From NCBI GenBank assembly GCA_012960755.1, contig DUAT01000106.1:1-64000 (forward strand): 64,000 nucleotides of DNA, read 5' to 3'. The stretch comes from Gammaproteobacteria bacterium. GTDB lineage: Bacteria > Pseudomonadota > Gammaproteobacteria > Pseudomonadales > Azotimanducaceae_A. Positions 16,764-27,058 of the stretch are shown one piece after another (within the stretch, counting starts at the first letter, position 1; every line of letters starts with the position of its first letter). Position numbers and translations under genes: made by a program. The notes under the pieces are model-generated. The model was not told the origin of the DNA. It did no database searches and saw only the letters and a program-made list of their open reading frames with translations.

Positions 16764-17117
16764 ATGCAGATTCGAAATAATCACCGTTGGCTGGTTTTGT
16801 TGTTAACTTTTGTGGTTGGCATGAGCCCGCTTGTGCTCAACGCTGACGCGCATCAATCATACATCGATGAAACGGAACACCATTCATACTCTGAATATTC
16901 TCACGAATCAGATAATAATCAAAAGGACCACTCCCCTTCTGCAGACATTGACATTTATCACTGCTGTCATTGTCATGGAGGAACTGTTGTTTCTGTTGTT
17001 CCGGAAAATGCATCGCTTGTTCAAGTAAATGATCCAAGTCTTCAAAACACGTTCTTGCAAGATTCGCTTGCCCCAGGCGTCAATACCGAACCATTCCGCC
17101 CTCCAATCTCCTCGTAA
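16764..17117 (+). CDS. CzcI/DUF2946-like secreted His-rich metal-resistance accessory protein
   Basis: A 117-residue exported protein with signal peptide RWLVLLLTFVVGMSPLV and a His/Asp/Ser-rich stretch (ETEHHSYSEYSHESDNN) likely to bind metal. The motif YHCCHCHGG follows, and the tail is Pro-rich. It sits directly upstream of a czcC-like outer-membrane gene, the same place as czcI in cobalt-zinc-cadmium operons. The family assignment is by composition and position only. Because the downstream czcC copy is broken, this is probably a leftover of a lost efflux operon. Confidence 0.6.
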   Translation: MQIRNNHRWLVLLLTFVVGMSPLVLNADAHQSYIDETEHHSYSEYSHESDNNQKDHSPSADIDIYHCCHCHGGTVVSVVPENASLVQVNDPSLQNTFLQDSLAPGVNTEPFRPPISS

Positions 17118-17234
17118 TTTTCTTTATTTAAGCCCTACTTAACGATTCGCGTCGTTGGTTATCGGCGTGCGTTCCAAAAAGATAATTTCGCTAGAGTGTG
17201 TTCCTACACACGCAATATTTAAGGAGAAGTATTT

Positions 17235-17988
17235 GTGCAAATACAATTTCACAGGCCGCCTTGGCCACGACTTTTTATCGTTACAGCCGGTTTATGGATA
17301 GTTTTTTTACCTCCAGCTTGGGCAGATAAATCATCATCTGAAACACAACAAATCGGGGCATCGAAAATCCTGGATGCTGTCTACAAACTACCCAGTGTAA
17401 GGGCGGCCGAATCGGAATTAGATTCAGTCAAGTACGGCTCACTCGCTGCCAGCAGACCTTTATACAACCCTGATTTAGTCGCTGACTACGAAGATAAGAC
17501 GGATCGAGAATTTACAGTCTCTTTCAACCAAACAATTGATTGGTCTGGGAAGCGAGCTGCTCGAACCAGGGTTGCAGAAACTCAGTTGAAGAGCTCAGGA
17601 TATTTTTTGGCAGCACTAAAAAATAGCATCTTTACTGACGTGCTTAGAGTACTCAATCAATACGCTGCAGCAACCCAAAATGATATTTTGGCAACTCAGC
17701 AAGTGAGCTTGTTGGAGCAACTGTTAAATACCATCGAAGACCGACTTGAGGCAGGTGACCTTGGACTACTGGATGCAGAACTGACACGCCTTACACTGTC
17801 GGAAGCACTCCATGAAGCTGCTCGATCTGATCGAGAAAAACGTTTGGCGCTCGGTCTTGTCGAGGCGACCCTCGGTAGACGAATGGGTGGTACTCGGTGA
17901 AGAGGTCACAGAGGGAGTGATCTTACCTAAGGAAGGAAAAGGAGTAGGCCAGGTACTAGATCGAGCCTTTGAAGAGTATGCGGCCTAA
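17235..17988 (+). pseudogene. TolC/CzcC-family outer-membrane factor, truncated and frameshifted
   Basis: The first 221 residues (GTG start, AAGGAGAAG ribosome site) match the N-terminal half of CzcC-type outer-membrane efflux proteins. There is a signal peptide, RAAESELDSVKYGSLAASRPLYNPDL, then TVSFNQTIDWSGKRAARTRVAE and coiled-coil helices (DRLEAGDLGLLDAELTRLTL). The frame then stops at 17898-17900. Reading stays open in the +1 frame (WVVLGEEVTEGVILPKE to AFEEYAA) until a TAA at 17986-17988, suggesting a frameshift plus an internal deletion. Intact members are about 400 residues. No czcB or czcA follows. Confidence 0.7.
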
Positions 17989-18109
17989 CATATACAAAAG
18001 GTGTTTTTCGGCAGTGGTGTTTACGCGCCGAATTAGCGTCGAAATCTTAATATTTTCTTAACTACATTTTTCACAATGCTAATATTTAATTATAAATCAA
18101 TAACTTAAC

Positions 18110-18197
18110 TGGCGGAGAGGGAGGGATTCGAACCCTCGATACCGTGAGGTATACACACTTTCCAGGCGTGCTCCTTCGACCGCTCGGACACCTCTCC
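18110..18197 (-). tRNA. tRNA-Ser(GGA)
   Basis: The minus strand folds as a class II tRNA of 88 nt. The acceptor GGAGAGG pairs with CCTCTCC, followed by discriminator G and an encoded CCA. The anticodon loop CTGGAAA contains GGA, the variable arm is long as expected for serine, and the T-loop is GGTTCGAATCC. It lies next to the 4.5S RNA gene on the same strand. Confidence 0.96.
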
Positions 18198-18329
18198 GTT
18201 AACGCAACGTCATCCTGAATCACCGAAGTGATTCCCCCTTCGGTGACAGGAGAATTAACCAACATTATAGATCCCTTGCTATGGTCTGGCACAGCAGCTT
18301 TGAGCAACAAAGCGGGAAAAATTAGAAGA

Positions 18330-18427
18330 CACCTCAGCCACATCCCGGCACACGAACTTATCGTTACCGTTGCTCCCTTCCGGGCCTGGCGGGGTTCACA
18401 ACTTGTTGTTGCGAGAGGACCGAGGTG
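18330..18427 (-). ncRNA. ffs: 4.5S RNA (bacterial signal recognition particle RNA)
   Basis: The minus strand contains the invariant SRP domain IV core CCAGGCCCGGAAGGGAGCA and the distal GTGTGCCGGGATGTGGC segment. The ends pair (CACCTCGG with CTGAGGTG), giving the single long hairpin of small gammaproteobacterial SRP RNA, about 98 nt. It binds Ffh to target membrane proteins for export. Exact ends are estimated from the terminal helix. Placement next to tRNA-Ser on the same strand suggests a stable-RNA cluster. Confidence 0.93.
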
Positions 18428-18461
18428 CGAGAGGAATTATATTACAAACTTTGACCTGGGT

Positions 18462-19067
18462 CTAAAGTGAATTTACCCAATGTTCTTCAGAGACGATATT
18501 GATAGCTGCGCCCTCTTCGCGCAACTCCACGGCATACTCGATGGTTCGGCCAAATGTGGTGTGGACCCAGTCCGGGCTACAAAGTTCACCAATGACCAGA
18601 TAGTCGGTTTCCTCAGTGATGGATTCTGTAAGAATGCCTCCGAGTTCGGTAATCGTCTCCTCGCAGTCCATCGTCGAGCCAAAAACAAATCGACCGGTCA
18701 GGCAAAAACGCTTGTCGGCAAACTCAATTTTCGGCACCGGATTATTGAGAGGGAGCGTTGTTGAGCGATTAGGTTCCTGCAACTCGGAGCTCTCACCCGT
18801 GATATCCCTTAAGGTGGCTAACAATTCAGATTTCTCTGATTTTGTCAGAATTCCGTCTTTCAGCATTTCTGTCAGGCGCGCGTACAGTATATTTACTGGC
18901 CAACGGTCAGCGATTTCACGGTGATTTTCGATCCATTGTCCCAAAAAGATGGCTTCTGGTTCTGCCACAATACCATCCGCAATGACCCCACGACAAATTC
19001 CAATCATCTCATCAATAAGCCTGTCCTGGATCAGGTTTGCAGTCTTGAAACGAGCGCTCTTGCTCAT
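18462..19067 (-). CDS. BRCT-domain protein
   Basis: A 201-residue protein with an N-terminal helical region (IDEMIGICRGVIADGIVAEPEA to LLATLRDITGE), resembling the tellurite-resistance/TerB-like helical fold. A C-terminal BRCT domain follows: RFCLTGRFVFG, ITELGGILTESITEETDYLVIGE and a closing EEHWVNSL. BRCT domains recognise DNA ends or phosphopeptides, and this architecture is common as an uncharacterised bacterial protein. I chose the ATG at 19067, which has AAGGAG about 7 bp upstream. No functional link to the neighbours is apparent. Confidence 0.8.
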   Translation of the reverse strand: MSKSARFKTANLIQDRLIDEMIGICRGVIADGIVAEPEAIFLGQWIENHREIADRWPVNILYARLTEMLKDGILTKSEKSELLATLRDITGESSELQEPNRSTTLPLNNPVPKIEFADKRFCLTGRFVFGSTMDCEETITELGGILTESITEETDYLVIGELCSPDWVHTTFGRTIEYAVELREEGAAINIVSEEHWVNSL

Positions 19068-19126
19068 CAACTACTCCTTAAATAACTCTAATTGTCCACC
19101 TGGCAACTGCCAGGCTAACCAATATC

Positions 19127-19351
19127 TCACAACAATCTGTGCTCTTTTTGCCACTTAATGGTATCTGCCAGACGCCTTTCCCAGTCAGGGGAAGGTGAAA
19201 AACCCAACTCTGATTCAAATCCCGTCAACTCCAGATCCTCAGTAAACCCCTTCTCGTCTTCATCACAATCATCCCACTCAACCAGTTCTGTTTGCAACTC
19301 CTCCCAGTTACTTGCCAGGAGTGTTCCAGCATCGACGCTTTTTACGGCCAT
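19127..19351 (-). CDS. Small acidic hypothetical protein (74 aa)
   Basis: A 74-residue strongly acidic protein containing ELVEWDDCDEDEKGFTEDLE and ending SPSPDWERRLADTIKWQKEH. Its ATG overlaps the last 10 bp of the nitroreductase gene upstream, so translation is probably coupled, although no good ribosome site is visible. I do not recognise a family. The real-gene call rests on the coupling and the soluble composition. Confidence 0.5.
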   Translation of the reverse strand: MAVKSVDAGTLLASNWEELQTELVEWDDCDEDEKGFTEDLELTGFESELGFSPSPDWERRLADTIKWQKEHRLL

Positions 19352-19899
19352 AGCTTAAAGTACTCTTGCGTATCCGGTTCGGGTACGGTTCGAGTCTTAC
19401 CGTTTATTTCGCCAACATACAAAAATCCAATCAGCTTTTCATCCGGTGCTAATCCCAAACCGGATAGTACCGTTTGATGATACGCCATACTACCGGTTCT
19501 CCACATCGCACCAATCCCCTGTGCATGAGCTGCCAATAGCATGTTTTGGACCGATGCACCGGCTGACAACAATTGTTCAATTTCCGGGACCTTGGGATGA
19601 AACTGTGGTTTTGCAACAACGATAATAATTAAAGGTGCCCGGTTCGTCTTGCCTCTCGCCTTGTTAACCGCTGCCTCGTTGAGTGCCGGTTCATCTTCAA
19701 GTTGGGCCTGGACAAACAAATCACCCAGTTTTTCCCTGCTAGCACCAGAAACGAGCAGAAATCTCCACGGCTTCAACTGGGCATGGTCCGGGACCCGGAG
19801 TGCTGCCTTGAACATATTCTCAAGCACCTCTTTCGCCGGTACATCACCACCCAATCGCGCAACAGAAACTCTGTGCTGCAATGCGTCTAGTGCCTCCAT
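19342..19899 (-). CDS. YdjA-like nitroreductase family protein
   Basis: A compact FMN-dependent NAD(P)H nitroreductase-fold protein of 185 residues, the length of the YdjA subgroup. Family features are the FMN-phosphate region (RVSVARLGGDVPAKEVL), AALRVPDHAQLKPWRFLLVSG, and the C-terminal LSAGASVQNMLLAAHAQGIGAMWRTG with LIGFLYVGE. The physiological substrate is unknown; members reduce nitro compounds or quinones in vitro. It overlaps a small acidic gene downstream. Confidence 0.9.
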   Translation of the reverse strand: MEALDALQHRVSVARLGGDVPAKEVLENMFKAALRVPDHAQLKPWRFLLVSGASREKLGDLFVQAQLEDEPALNEAAVNKARGKTNRAPLIIIVVAKPQFHPKVPEIEQLLSAGASVQNMLLAAHAQGIGAMWRTGSMAYHQTVLSGLGLAPDEKLIGFLYVGEINGKTRTVPEPDTQEYFKLWP

Positions 19900-20077
19900 T
19901 TAGCCAATTCCAATTTACCTGCTGTGAGATTCTTACTAATGAGCCAGATAACACGCCAAGGTTTCATGCATTCATACACCATACTTGAATAACCCAGAGC
20001 GGAAAAGATAAGTATCGCATGATCTCTGATAAACTGACGCCCCAGGATACATTTTCTCCAAGAGCTTCGCCCTACCC

Positions 20078-20800
20078 ATGATCCATGACCGTCAACCCTA
20101 CTTTGTCAAACGGCTTTATGGTCGAATTGAGCGCTGGTATACCAACCATTTTGTTGCACCCCACCTTGAATCGTTAGGTTCCGACAGCAACATGATGAAG
20201 CCGTGGTTTATCGATGTTCACGGTGCTCACATTACTATTGGCAACAACATTCACGTTGTAACGGCGCCAGATCGCAGAGTTTCCCTGTCAACCTGGCATT
20301 TTGAGGATTACCAGGGGCACATCGCGATTGGTGACCATTGCCTCATCTGTCCGGGGGTGCGGATGGATTCAGGTTCGAGTATTACAATTGGCGACAATTG
20401 TATGTTTGCTGCGGGTAGTTACATCACAGATGCCGACTGGCATGACCTTTATGACAGAACAAAGAGTGTTGGGGTCACAAAGCCAGTGATCCTGTCTGAC
20501 AACGTCTGGATAGGAGATGGCGCAATCGTTTGCAAGGGCATCACCATTGGCGAAAATAGTATTGTTGGTGCCGGTGCGGTGGTGACCTCAGATGTACCTG
20601 CCAATAGCGTCGCAGCAGGCAACCCGGCCCGCATCGTCAAGCAATTGGATCAGGACAAAACCATTGTCACCCGTGCCCACCTGTTCAGGGATGTGGCGGC
20701 ACTTAACGCAAAAATAGACGACATCAATCGATACACGTTGAGTGGTAATTCATTCTGGAACTGGCTGCGAAGTTTGCTTTTCCCCAGGCGGGGTGATTAG
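20078..20800 (+). CDS. Hexapeptide-repeat (LbH) acyltransferase
   Basis: A 240-residue acyltransferase of the left-handed beta-helix class. Isoleucine-patch repeats run through the middle (HITIGNNIHVV, HIAIGDHCLICPGV, SITIGDNCMFAAGSYI, VWIGDGAIVCKGITIGENSIVGAGAVVTSDVPANSV), ending with the typical AAGNPARIVKQL. A histidine in DADWHDLYDR probably serves in catalysis. The acceptor is unknown; similar proteins acetylate sugars or lipid headgroups. It stops one base before the convergent queF. Confidence 0.87.
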   Translation: MIHDRQPYFVKRLYGRIERWYTNHFVAPHLESLGSDSNMMKPWFIDVHGAHITIGNNIHVVTAPDRRVSLSTWHFEDYQGHIAIGDHCLICPGVRMDSGSSITIGDNCMFAAGSYITDADWHDLYDRTKSVGVTKPVILSDNVWIGDGAIVCKGITIGENSIVGAGAVVTSDVPANSVAAGNPARIVKQLDQDKTIVTRAHLFRDVAALNAKIDDINRYTLSGNSFWNWLRSLLFPRRGD

Positions 20801-21637
20801 TCACTGGCGCCACACCCTCACATCGTTGGCAAGATCAACATCATGAGAGCGGTAAGGGTTAATGTCTATTCCTCCCCGACGGGTAAACCTTGCCTGTACA
20901 TGCAAGCGTTCAGGAGCACATCGATTCATCAGGTCAACGAAAACCCGCTCTACTATTTGTTCTGAAAATTCCGCGTGGTGACGATAGGAAATCAGATATT
21001 TGAGCAAGCCTTCCTGGGAAATGTTTCGGCCATTGTATTGCACAAAGATGCTGGCGAAGTCCGGCTGACCGGTTAGTGGGCAAACGGACTTAAACAGGTG
21101 ACTGTGCAGCGTCTCCCTCACAATCGTTTCACTGTCGACACTCAGAAAATCCGGATTCCAATAGTATTCGTCTACCTCGATGTCGAGATGGTCAAGACTA
21201 TGACCCATCAGCACACCTAGCCCATTGTGATGGGTTTGTTCCGGTGAAAAGAGCGTGGCACTTACTGGCGCCTGGGCAGTCACGGTGAGATCTGACTCCA
21301 GAGTCGAGATGACTTCTGCCCGACTGTTAAATTTGGTATTGCTATAGGAAACCAGGTAAAGCTTAAGAGATTTTGACTCGATAATATTGGCTGACTTGGC
21401 AGGCACCTGAAATTGGGCCATGGCGACCTCAGGCTTACCTTTGCTGTTTAGCCAGGTGAACTCAAACGCATTCCAGATATCCATTCCACGAAAAGGCAAG
21501 GCATCTTCTGTAATGCCTAACGCATTTCGCTGATCGTTCCTGGGAATTGAAGCCAGTAATGACGGTTTGTAAGTGGTGATGTACTCTACGTTACGCTCCT
21601 CTTTCAGCACTCGGCTGTGTGCGGTGTGATCCACCAT
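20801..21637 (-). CDS. queF: QueF, NADPH-dependent preQ0 reductase (type II)
   Basis: QueF reduces the nitrile of 7-cyano-7-deazaguanine to preQ1 in queuosine biosynthesis. The 278-residue length and two-domain tunnelling fold are those of the YqcD-like type II enzyme. The NADPH-binding motif is ESKSLKLYL, and the catalytic Cys, which forms the thioimide, is in KSVCPLTGQPDFA. The C-terminus has HAEFSEQIVERVFVDL and RFTRRGGIDINPYRS. It is encoded alone, convergent with the acyltransferase gene and divergent from the TonB-receptor gene. Confidence 0.96.
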   Translation of the reverse strand: MVDHTAHSRVLKEERNVEYITTYKPSLLASIPRNDQRNALGITEDALPFRGMDIWNAFEFTWLNSKGKPEVAMAQFQVPAKSANIIESKSLKLYLVSYSNTKFNSRAEVISTLESDLTVTAQAPVSATLFSPEQTHHNGLGVLMGHSLDHLDIEVDEYYWNPDFLSVDSETIVRETLHSHLFKSVCPLTGQPDFASIFVQYNGRNISQEGLLKYLISYRHHAEFSEQIVERVFVDLMNRCAPERLHVQARFTRRGGIDINPYRSHDVDLANDVRVWRQ

Positions 21638-21826
21638 TGTTACAACTACGGGAATATTTAAGCATGTTCCCTGTATACCGTACTGTTTGTCAATATATCG
21701 CGACCCAAGGCCGTATTTCTAAGATAGCTGGCAAATTCAATTACCATCCGCACCTGACATCCTGGTCCCGAGTCGGTATTCTTCGTGATTTACTTGAATC
21801 GTTAGGAATGGAAGATAGCCACTCAT

Positions 21827-23845
21827 ATGCACAAATTAACAATTATTGCCCTACTGACATTACCTGTCGCCGAGAACCTGCGAGCCAACCCACCATTGGA
21901 ACAGGTTGTTGTCAGTGCCAGCCGAACCGAACAAACCATCGCAGATGTCGGTTCTAACATCGCTTTCGTAGACAACATCGAAGAAATCGGTGCGGCTCAT
22001 ATCAATGAAGCCATGCAACGAGTCTCCGGTACGTGGGTAAGTCGTGGCAACGGTCAGGAGAGCCTGCTGGCAATTCGATCACCCGTGCTGACTGGTGCAG
22101 GCGGTTGTGGCGCCTTTTTAACGGCTCAAGATGGTATTCCGCTGCGGGCCAGTGGATTCTGCAATGTGAATGAATTATTCGACACAAATTCAGAACAAGC
22201 TGGACGAATCGAAGTGATTAAGGGCCCCAGCACCGTCATGTATGGTTCAAATGCCATGCACGGCATGGTTAACATAATTACCCCGGCGTTTGATGGGTCG
22301 CGGGCATTGAGTGCCGAAGCCGGGCCCCATGATTATTATCGGCTAAAACTCACCGCAGGTTCGGAACAATGGCGAGTAGACGTAAACGGCACCAGCGATG
22401 GAGGTTACAAGGATGATTCAGGATTTGATCAACAAAAAGCAACGCTAAAACACCAGGGCCAGGTAGCCGGTTTCGATGCCACCACAGTATTCAGCTGGAC
22501 TAACCTTAACCAGGAAACCGCCGGGTTTATTCAAGGCACAGACGCCTACAAAGACAGTCATGCCGTCAAACAAAACCCGAATCCCGAAGCTTATCGAGAT
22601 AGCGAAACCCTTCGACTCTATTCGGTGTTACGGAAACAATTAGCGAGCAGTGAGATGGTTCTTACCCCGTACCTGCGAAGAACACGAATGGAGTTCATGC
22701 AGCATTTCTTACCGGGCCAGGCCATCGAAACCAATGGCCATGGGAGTTTGGGGCTACAGTCTGCCTGGTATTTTGATAATTGGACGATTGGCGCCGACAT
22801 TGAATTCACCGATGGATTCCTTGAAGAAACCCAGCCAAACCCTACAGACTCCCCCTCTGCATTCCTGGTGGCGACAATTCCGCAGGGTGATCACTATGAC
22901 TACGATGTCGACGCAAGAAGCCTGGCGGCATTCATCCAGTACACCAATGACATTACCGATGTCACCCGTCTCACCATTGGCGCCCGATTTGAACAGGTGA
23001 AATATGACTATAACAACAACATGCTAACAGGCCGCACAGATGACCAGGGCATGCCTTGCGGTTTTGGTGGCTGCCGTTTTAGCCGACCGGCGGACCGATC
23101 AGATACCTTTAACAATTTGTCACCCAGACTGAGTGTCACCCACTACTTCTCGTCTGCGACACAAATGTATTTTCAGTTATCGCAGGGCTTCCGGGCACCA
23201 CAGGCAACAGAACTTTACCGACTACAGGGCGGGCAAACAGTCAGTGCAATCGATTCAGAAGAGCTAAGCAGCATCGAATGGGGCATCCGGGGTGGGCTGG
23301 CATCCATCGGCTATGACCTGTCAGTTTTTGCCATGGAAAAGGACAATTTTATTTTTCGCGATTCAAACCGGGCAACAGTGGACAACGGTGAGACGTCCCA
23401 TCGCGGGATTGAGCTTTCAATTGTTTATCCGTTTGCAGAAAACTGGACGGGCGAACTGGTTGCAACATACGCGCGGCATCAGTACGAGAACAACCCTGCC
23501 TTGTCGGCAACCCCTGTCAAAGGCAACGATATCGACACCGCACCCAGGCAACTGGGGTCGGCCCGCCTCAGCTGGCAACCCCGACCAAATATCAGCACCG
23601 AGCTGGAGTGGGTCTATTTGGGTGAGTACTACACTGATCCAGCCAACCTGCACAAGTACGACGGACACTCATTGGTCAATTTGAGATTGAACTTTGACAT
23701 TACCAGCAATATCAATACCTTCTTCAGAATCATAAACCTGACCGATACTGAGTACGCGGAGCGCGCAGATTTTGGCTTTGGCAACGACCGGTATTTCGTC
23801 GGCGAACCACGTTCGGTGTACGCTGGCATTCGTGCCAGTTTTTAG
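21827..23845 (+). CDS. TonB-dependent outer-membrane receptor
   Basis: A 672-residue outer-membrane receptor. After the signal peptide (MHKLTIIALLTLPVAENL) comes a TonB-box-like EQVVVSASRTEQ and a plug domain ending in RIEVIKGPSTVMYGSNAMHGMVNII. A 22-strand barrel follows, ending FGFGNDRYFVGEPRSVYAGIRASF with a terminal Phe. Plug cysteines at GAGGCGAF and ASGFCNVNEL could form a disulfide, and the barrel has MPCGFGGCRFSRP. The ligand is unknown: siderophore, cobalamin or other metal chelate. There is no TonB/ExbB or ABC transporter nearby. Confidence 0.92.
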   Translation: MHKLTIIALLTLPVAENLRANPPLEQVVVSASRTEQTIADVGSNIAFVDNIEEIGAAHINEAMQRVSGTWVSRGNGQESLLAIRSPVLTGAGGCGAFLTAQDGIPLRASGFCNVNELFDTNSEQAGRIEVIKGPSTVMYGSNAMHGMVNIITPAFDGSRALSAEAGPHDYYRLKLTAGSEQWRVDVNGTSDGGYKDDSGFDQQKATLKHQGQVAGFDATTVFSWTNLNQETAGFIQGTDAYKDSHAVKQNPNPEAYRDSETLRLYSVLRKQLASSEMVLTPYLRRTRMEFMQHFLPGQAIETNGHGSLGLQSAWYFDNWTIGADIEFTDGFLEETQPNPTDSPSAFLVATIPQGDHYDYDVDARSLAAFIQYTNDITDVTRLTIGARFEQVKYDYNNNMLTGRTDDQGMPCGFGGCRFSRPADRSDTFNNLSPRLSVTHYFSSATQMYFQLSQGFRAPQATELYRLQGGQTVSAIDSEELSSIEWGIRGGLASIGYDLSVFAMEKDNFIFRDSNRATVDNGETSHRGIELSIVYPFAENWTGELVATYARHQYENNPALSATPVKGNDIDTAPRQLGSARLSWQPRPNISTELEWVYLGEYYTDPANLHKYDGHSLVNLRLNFDITSNINTFFRIINLTDTEYAERADFGFGNDRYFVGEPRSVYAGIRASF

Positions 23846-23880
23846 GGCACAGTTTTCAAGCACAAACTGTTAATGGATAG

Positions 23881-25005
<1,125 letters not shown>

Positions 25006-25035
25006 CCAATTTTCTTGCATCGCAAGTCATACTTG

Positions 25036-25182
25036 CTATTTCTCACGTCGATCTGCTTTCGCTTTCCGCCTCTGTGTCGTGACGGTGACGACCCGTTTTG
25101 GACCTCGTCGATCATCAGCAACACGTCGCTCTTTCACTCCAGTTCGACGCTCTTCTTTGTCTTTTGAATTATCCTGGGTCAC
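25036..25182 (-). CDS. Small highly basic protein (48 aa)
   Basis: A 48-residue frame with GTG start and a strong AGGGGGAG ribosome site. It is packed with Arg/Lys pairs (DKEERRTGVKERRVADDRR, then GPKRVVTVTTQRRKAKADRR) and has no hydrophobic segment. Such composition suggests nucleic-acid or ribosome association. I do not recognise a family. It is convergent with frmA, 30 bp away. Confidence 0.55.
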   Translation of the reverse strand: MTQDNSKDKEERRTGVKERRVADDRRGPKRVVTVTTQRRKAKADRREK

Positions 25183-25451
25183 AGTGACTCCCCCTTGGTT
25201 ACAAGGCCAAATTATTTAACGAAGCAACAAGAGTCAACCAGAAGGAGAGATCAAGGGTCCCAAATTTGGCTTAGATGCTGATATAAGCTAGTTTTCCGCT
25301 TGAAAACAGATGACCGGTCGACAATTCCATCAGATTCTATGATGTTTGGTCACATTTCGCAGCTACCAGGCATAGGCTCCCGAAGATTGGCATTAGCGGC
25401 TTGACGGAGCCGGTGAACATCCATAGAATGCGCGGCTTCTTGATTGTATGT

Positions 25452-25527
<76 letters not shown>

Positions 25528-25593
25528 TATTGCCAAACCAGAGAGACTCATTGATAATATGGCAACGCCAGTAATAAAGAAGGCACAAATCAA

Positions 25594-25669
25594 GCGGGTG
25601 TAGCTCAGCTGGTAGAGCGGTACCTTGCCAAGGTACAGGTCAGGAGTTCGAACCTCCTTACCCGCTCCA
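25594..25669 (+). tRNA. tRNA-Gly(GCC)
   Basis: 76 nt with acceptor GCGGGTG pairing to TACCCGC, discriminator T and encoded CCA. The anticodon stem-loop is TACCTTGCCAAGGTA with anticodon GCC, and the T-arm is AGGAGTTCGAACCTCC. It follows tRNA-Glu and probably shares its transcript. Confidence 0.97.
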
Positions 25670-25839
25670 ATTAAATCAAGGGGTTATGTGGTATAGCTCC
25701 TTGGTTTAATCTTCTGTTTAGACTCGAGGGTACTTTTCCTTCTCGAAGAAATGCGGTTTAAAACTCCTTATCCTCAAGAACTTATAATTCATCGCAGACA
25801 ATCTGCTTCTAGCTGAAGACGTGGTTTAGTGACAACAAA

Positions 25840-26076
25840 ATGGCGCCATTGCCGTCCACCACAGGTCTGTCAAAGATCTATACTCGTGAAAAAGAACGAC
25901 TCGAAGTACTGAAAAATGTAAATCTGGAGGTCGAAGAGGGTGAGTTCCTTGCCTTGATGGGACCCTCCGGTTCAGGCAGTACCGATGGTGGCCAGGACCA
26001 ATGGTCGCCAATTCAATGTCGGCTATCGAGGGTGGAGGAGACATCAACGGACCATGATTCCGAATCTGGAATTTAG
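25840..26076 (+). pseudogene. MacB/LolD-type ABC transporter ATPase, N-terminal relic
   Basis: The first 48 residues match the start of lipoprotein/macrolide-type ABC ATPases: LSKIYTREKERLEVLKNVNL, then EVEEGEFLALMGPSGSG. The Walker A motif breaks off before its Lys-Thr/Ser (GSGS instead of GSGKST), and the remaining 30 residues are unrelated sequence ending at an early stop. The nucleotide-binding core, signature motif and Walker B are absent, so this cannot work. It lies just downstream of the tRNA-Glu/Gly pair, a common place for insertions and deletions. Confidence 0.75.
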
Positions 26077-26098
26077 TCGTGTTCAGCCAAAACCGGTC

Positions 26099-27058
26099 CT
26101 AATGATCGCCAACATGCCTTGGTGTACCTGTCACTTGGTTTATGTACTTTAGCGTATCGAGAATAACTTCTTCGTGTTGCCACAGACCAATACCTCTCAT
26201 TCCGAATGTGAGGTTACTCAGACAGCGGAAAACACAAAAATAATCGAAATGTGTTCGATCGAGTGGGCGCTTGGATTGATACCCCCTCAAATATTGTTCG
26301 AGTACCAAATCCATATCTGCAGGTTCAAATTCACCACGTTCAATGAGACGCCTCGACAATATGTTGAACGTTACCCATGTTCCCGCTACATCATAGACCG
26401 GCTCGCAGATAGCAAAGGCTGACCAGTCCAACACTCCGGTCACAGTGTCGTTTTCGACTAAGACGTTCAGTTTATGGAAGTCTCCATGACAAACAGAGAG
26501 AAGACTGGGGTCTTCCGGACGATTGCGTAAGACCCATCCAAATGACTCTCTCAGCACTCGCAAATCGACTGTACGTTGATCAAGCCAGTTAAATCTGTCA
26601 TCTAGCCGAAAGCGATCCATTTCCAGAGATCGAAGTTTATCGATCAATCCAGCAGGATCAATAGCATGTAGGTTCGCGTGGGTTTCGCCTAGCAGCGTCG
26701 ATTGTAGGTTGGCGGGTGCCTCCAGCAAAGGCTTTCCCGGTAGCCGATCCATGACGATGAACGCGCCCCCTAGAACGGACTTGTCTGCACAGACAACATG
26801 AACCACAGCAGCAGGGTACCCCTCCTTTACAAGCGAATTCTGCACGGCTGCTTCGTACACCGCTTTATCTGCAGATTGATTGCTTGGGAAGAGACGTAAG
26901 ACTAAGTCACCGGACAATTCAAAACGGTATATCTCAGCATCGTAGCCACCAAGGAGCGGTGTCAAAGGTGAACTGTATGCCAAATTGGCGTTATCCTCGT
27001 GACGCCTCAAGTGCTGGATGAGTTTTGCAGGAAGTTCGTTAGTGGTGTCGAGGCTCAT
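26099..27058 (-). CDS. Aminoglycoside phosphotransferase (APH)-family kinase
   Basis: A 319-residue small-molecule kinase of the APH/choline-kinase fold. The N-lobe has YDAEIYRFELSGDLVLRLFP. The catalytic loop VCHGDFHKLNVLV provides the base Asp, and the magnesium-binding segment is TGVLDWSAFAICEPVYDVAG. Chromosomal members act on diverse hydroxylated metabolites and rarely on antibiotics, so no substrate can be assigned. Its end is 22 bp from the ABC relic on the opposite strand. Confidence 0.82.
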   Translation of the reverse strand: MSLDTTNELPAKLIQHLRRHEDNANLAYSSPLTPLLGGYDAEIYRFELSGDLVLRLFPSNQSADKAVYEAAVQNSLVKEGYPAAVVHVVCADKSVLGGAFIVMDRLPGKPLLEAPANLQSTLLGETHANLHAIDPAGLIDKLRSLEMDRFRLDDRFNWLDQRTVDLRVLRESFGWVLRNRPEDPSLLSVCHGDFHKLNVLVENDTVTGVLDWSAFAICEPVYDVAGTWVTFNILSRRLIERGEFEPADMDLVLEQYLRGYQSKRPLDRTHFDYFCVFRCLSNLTFGMRGIGLWQHEEVILDTLKYINQVTGTPRHVGDH

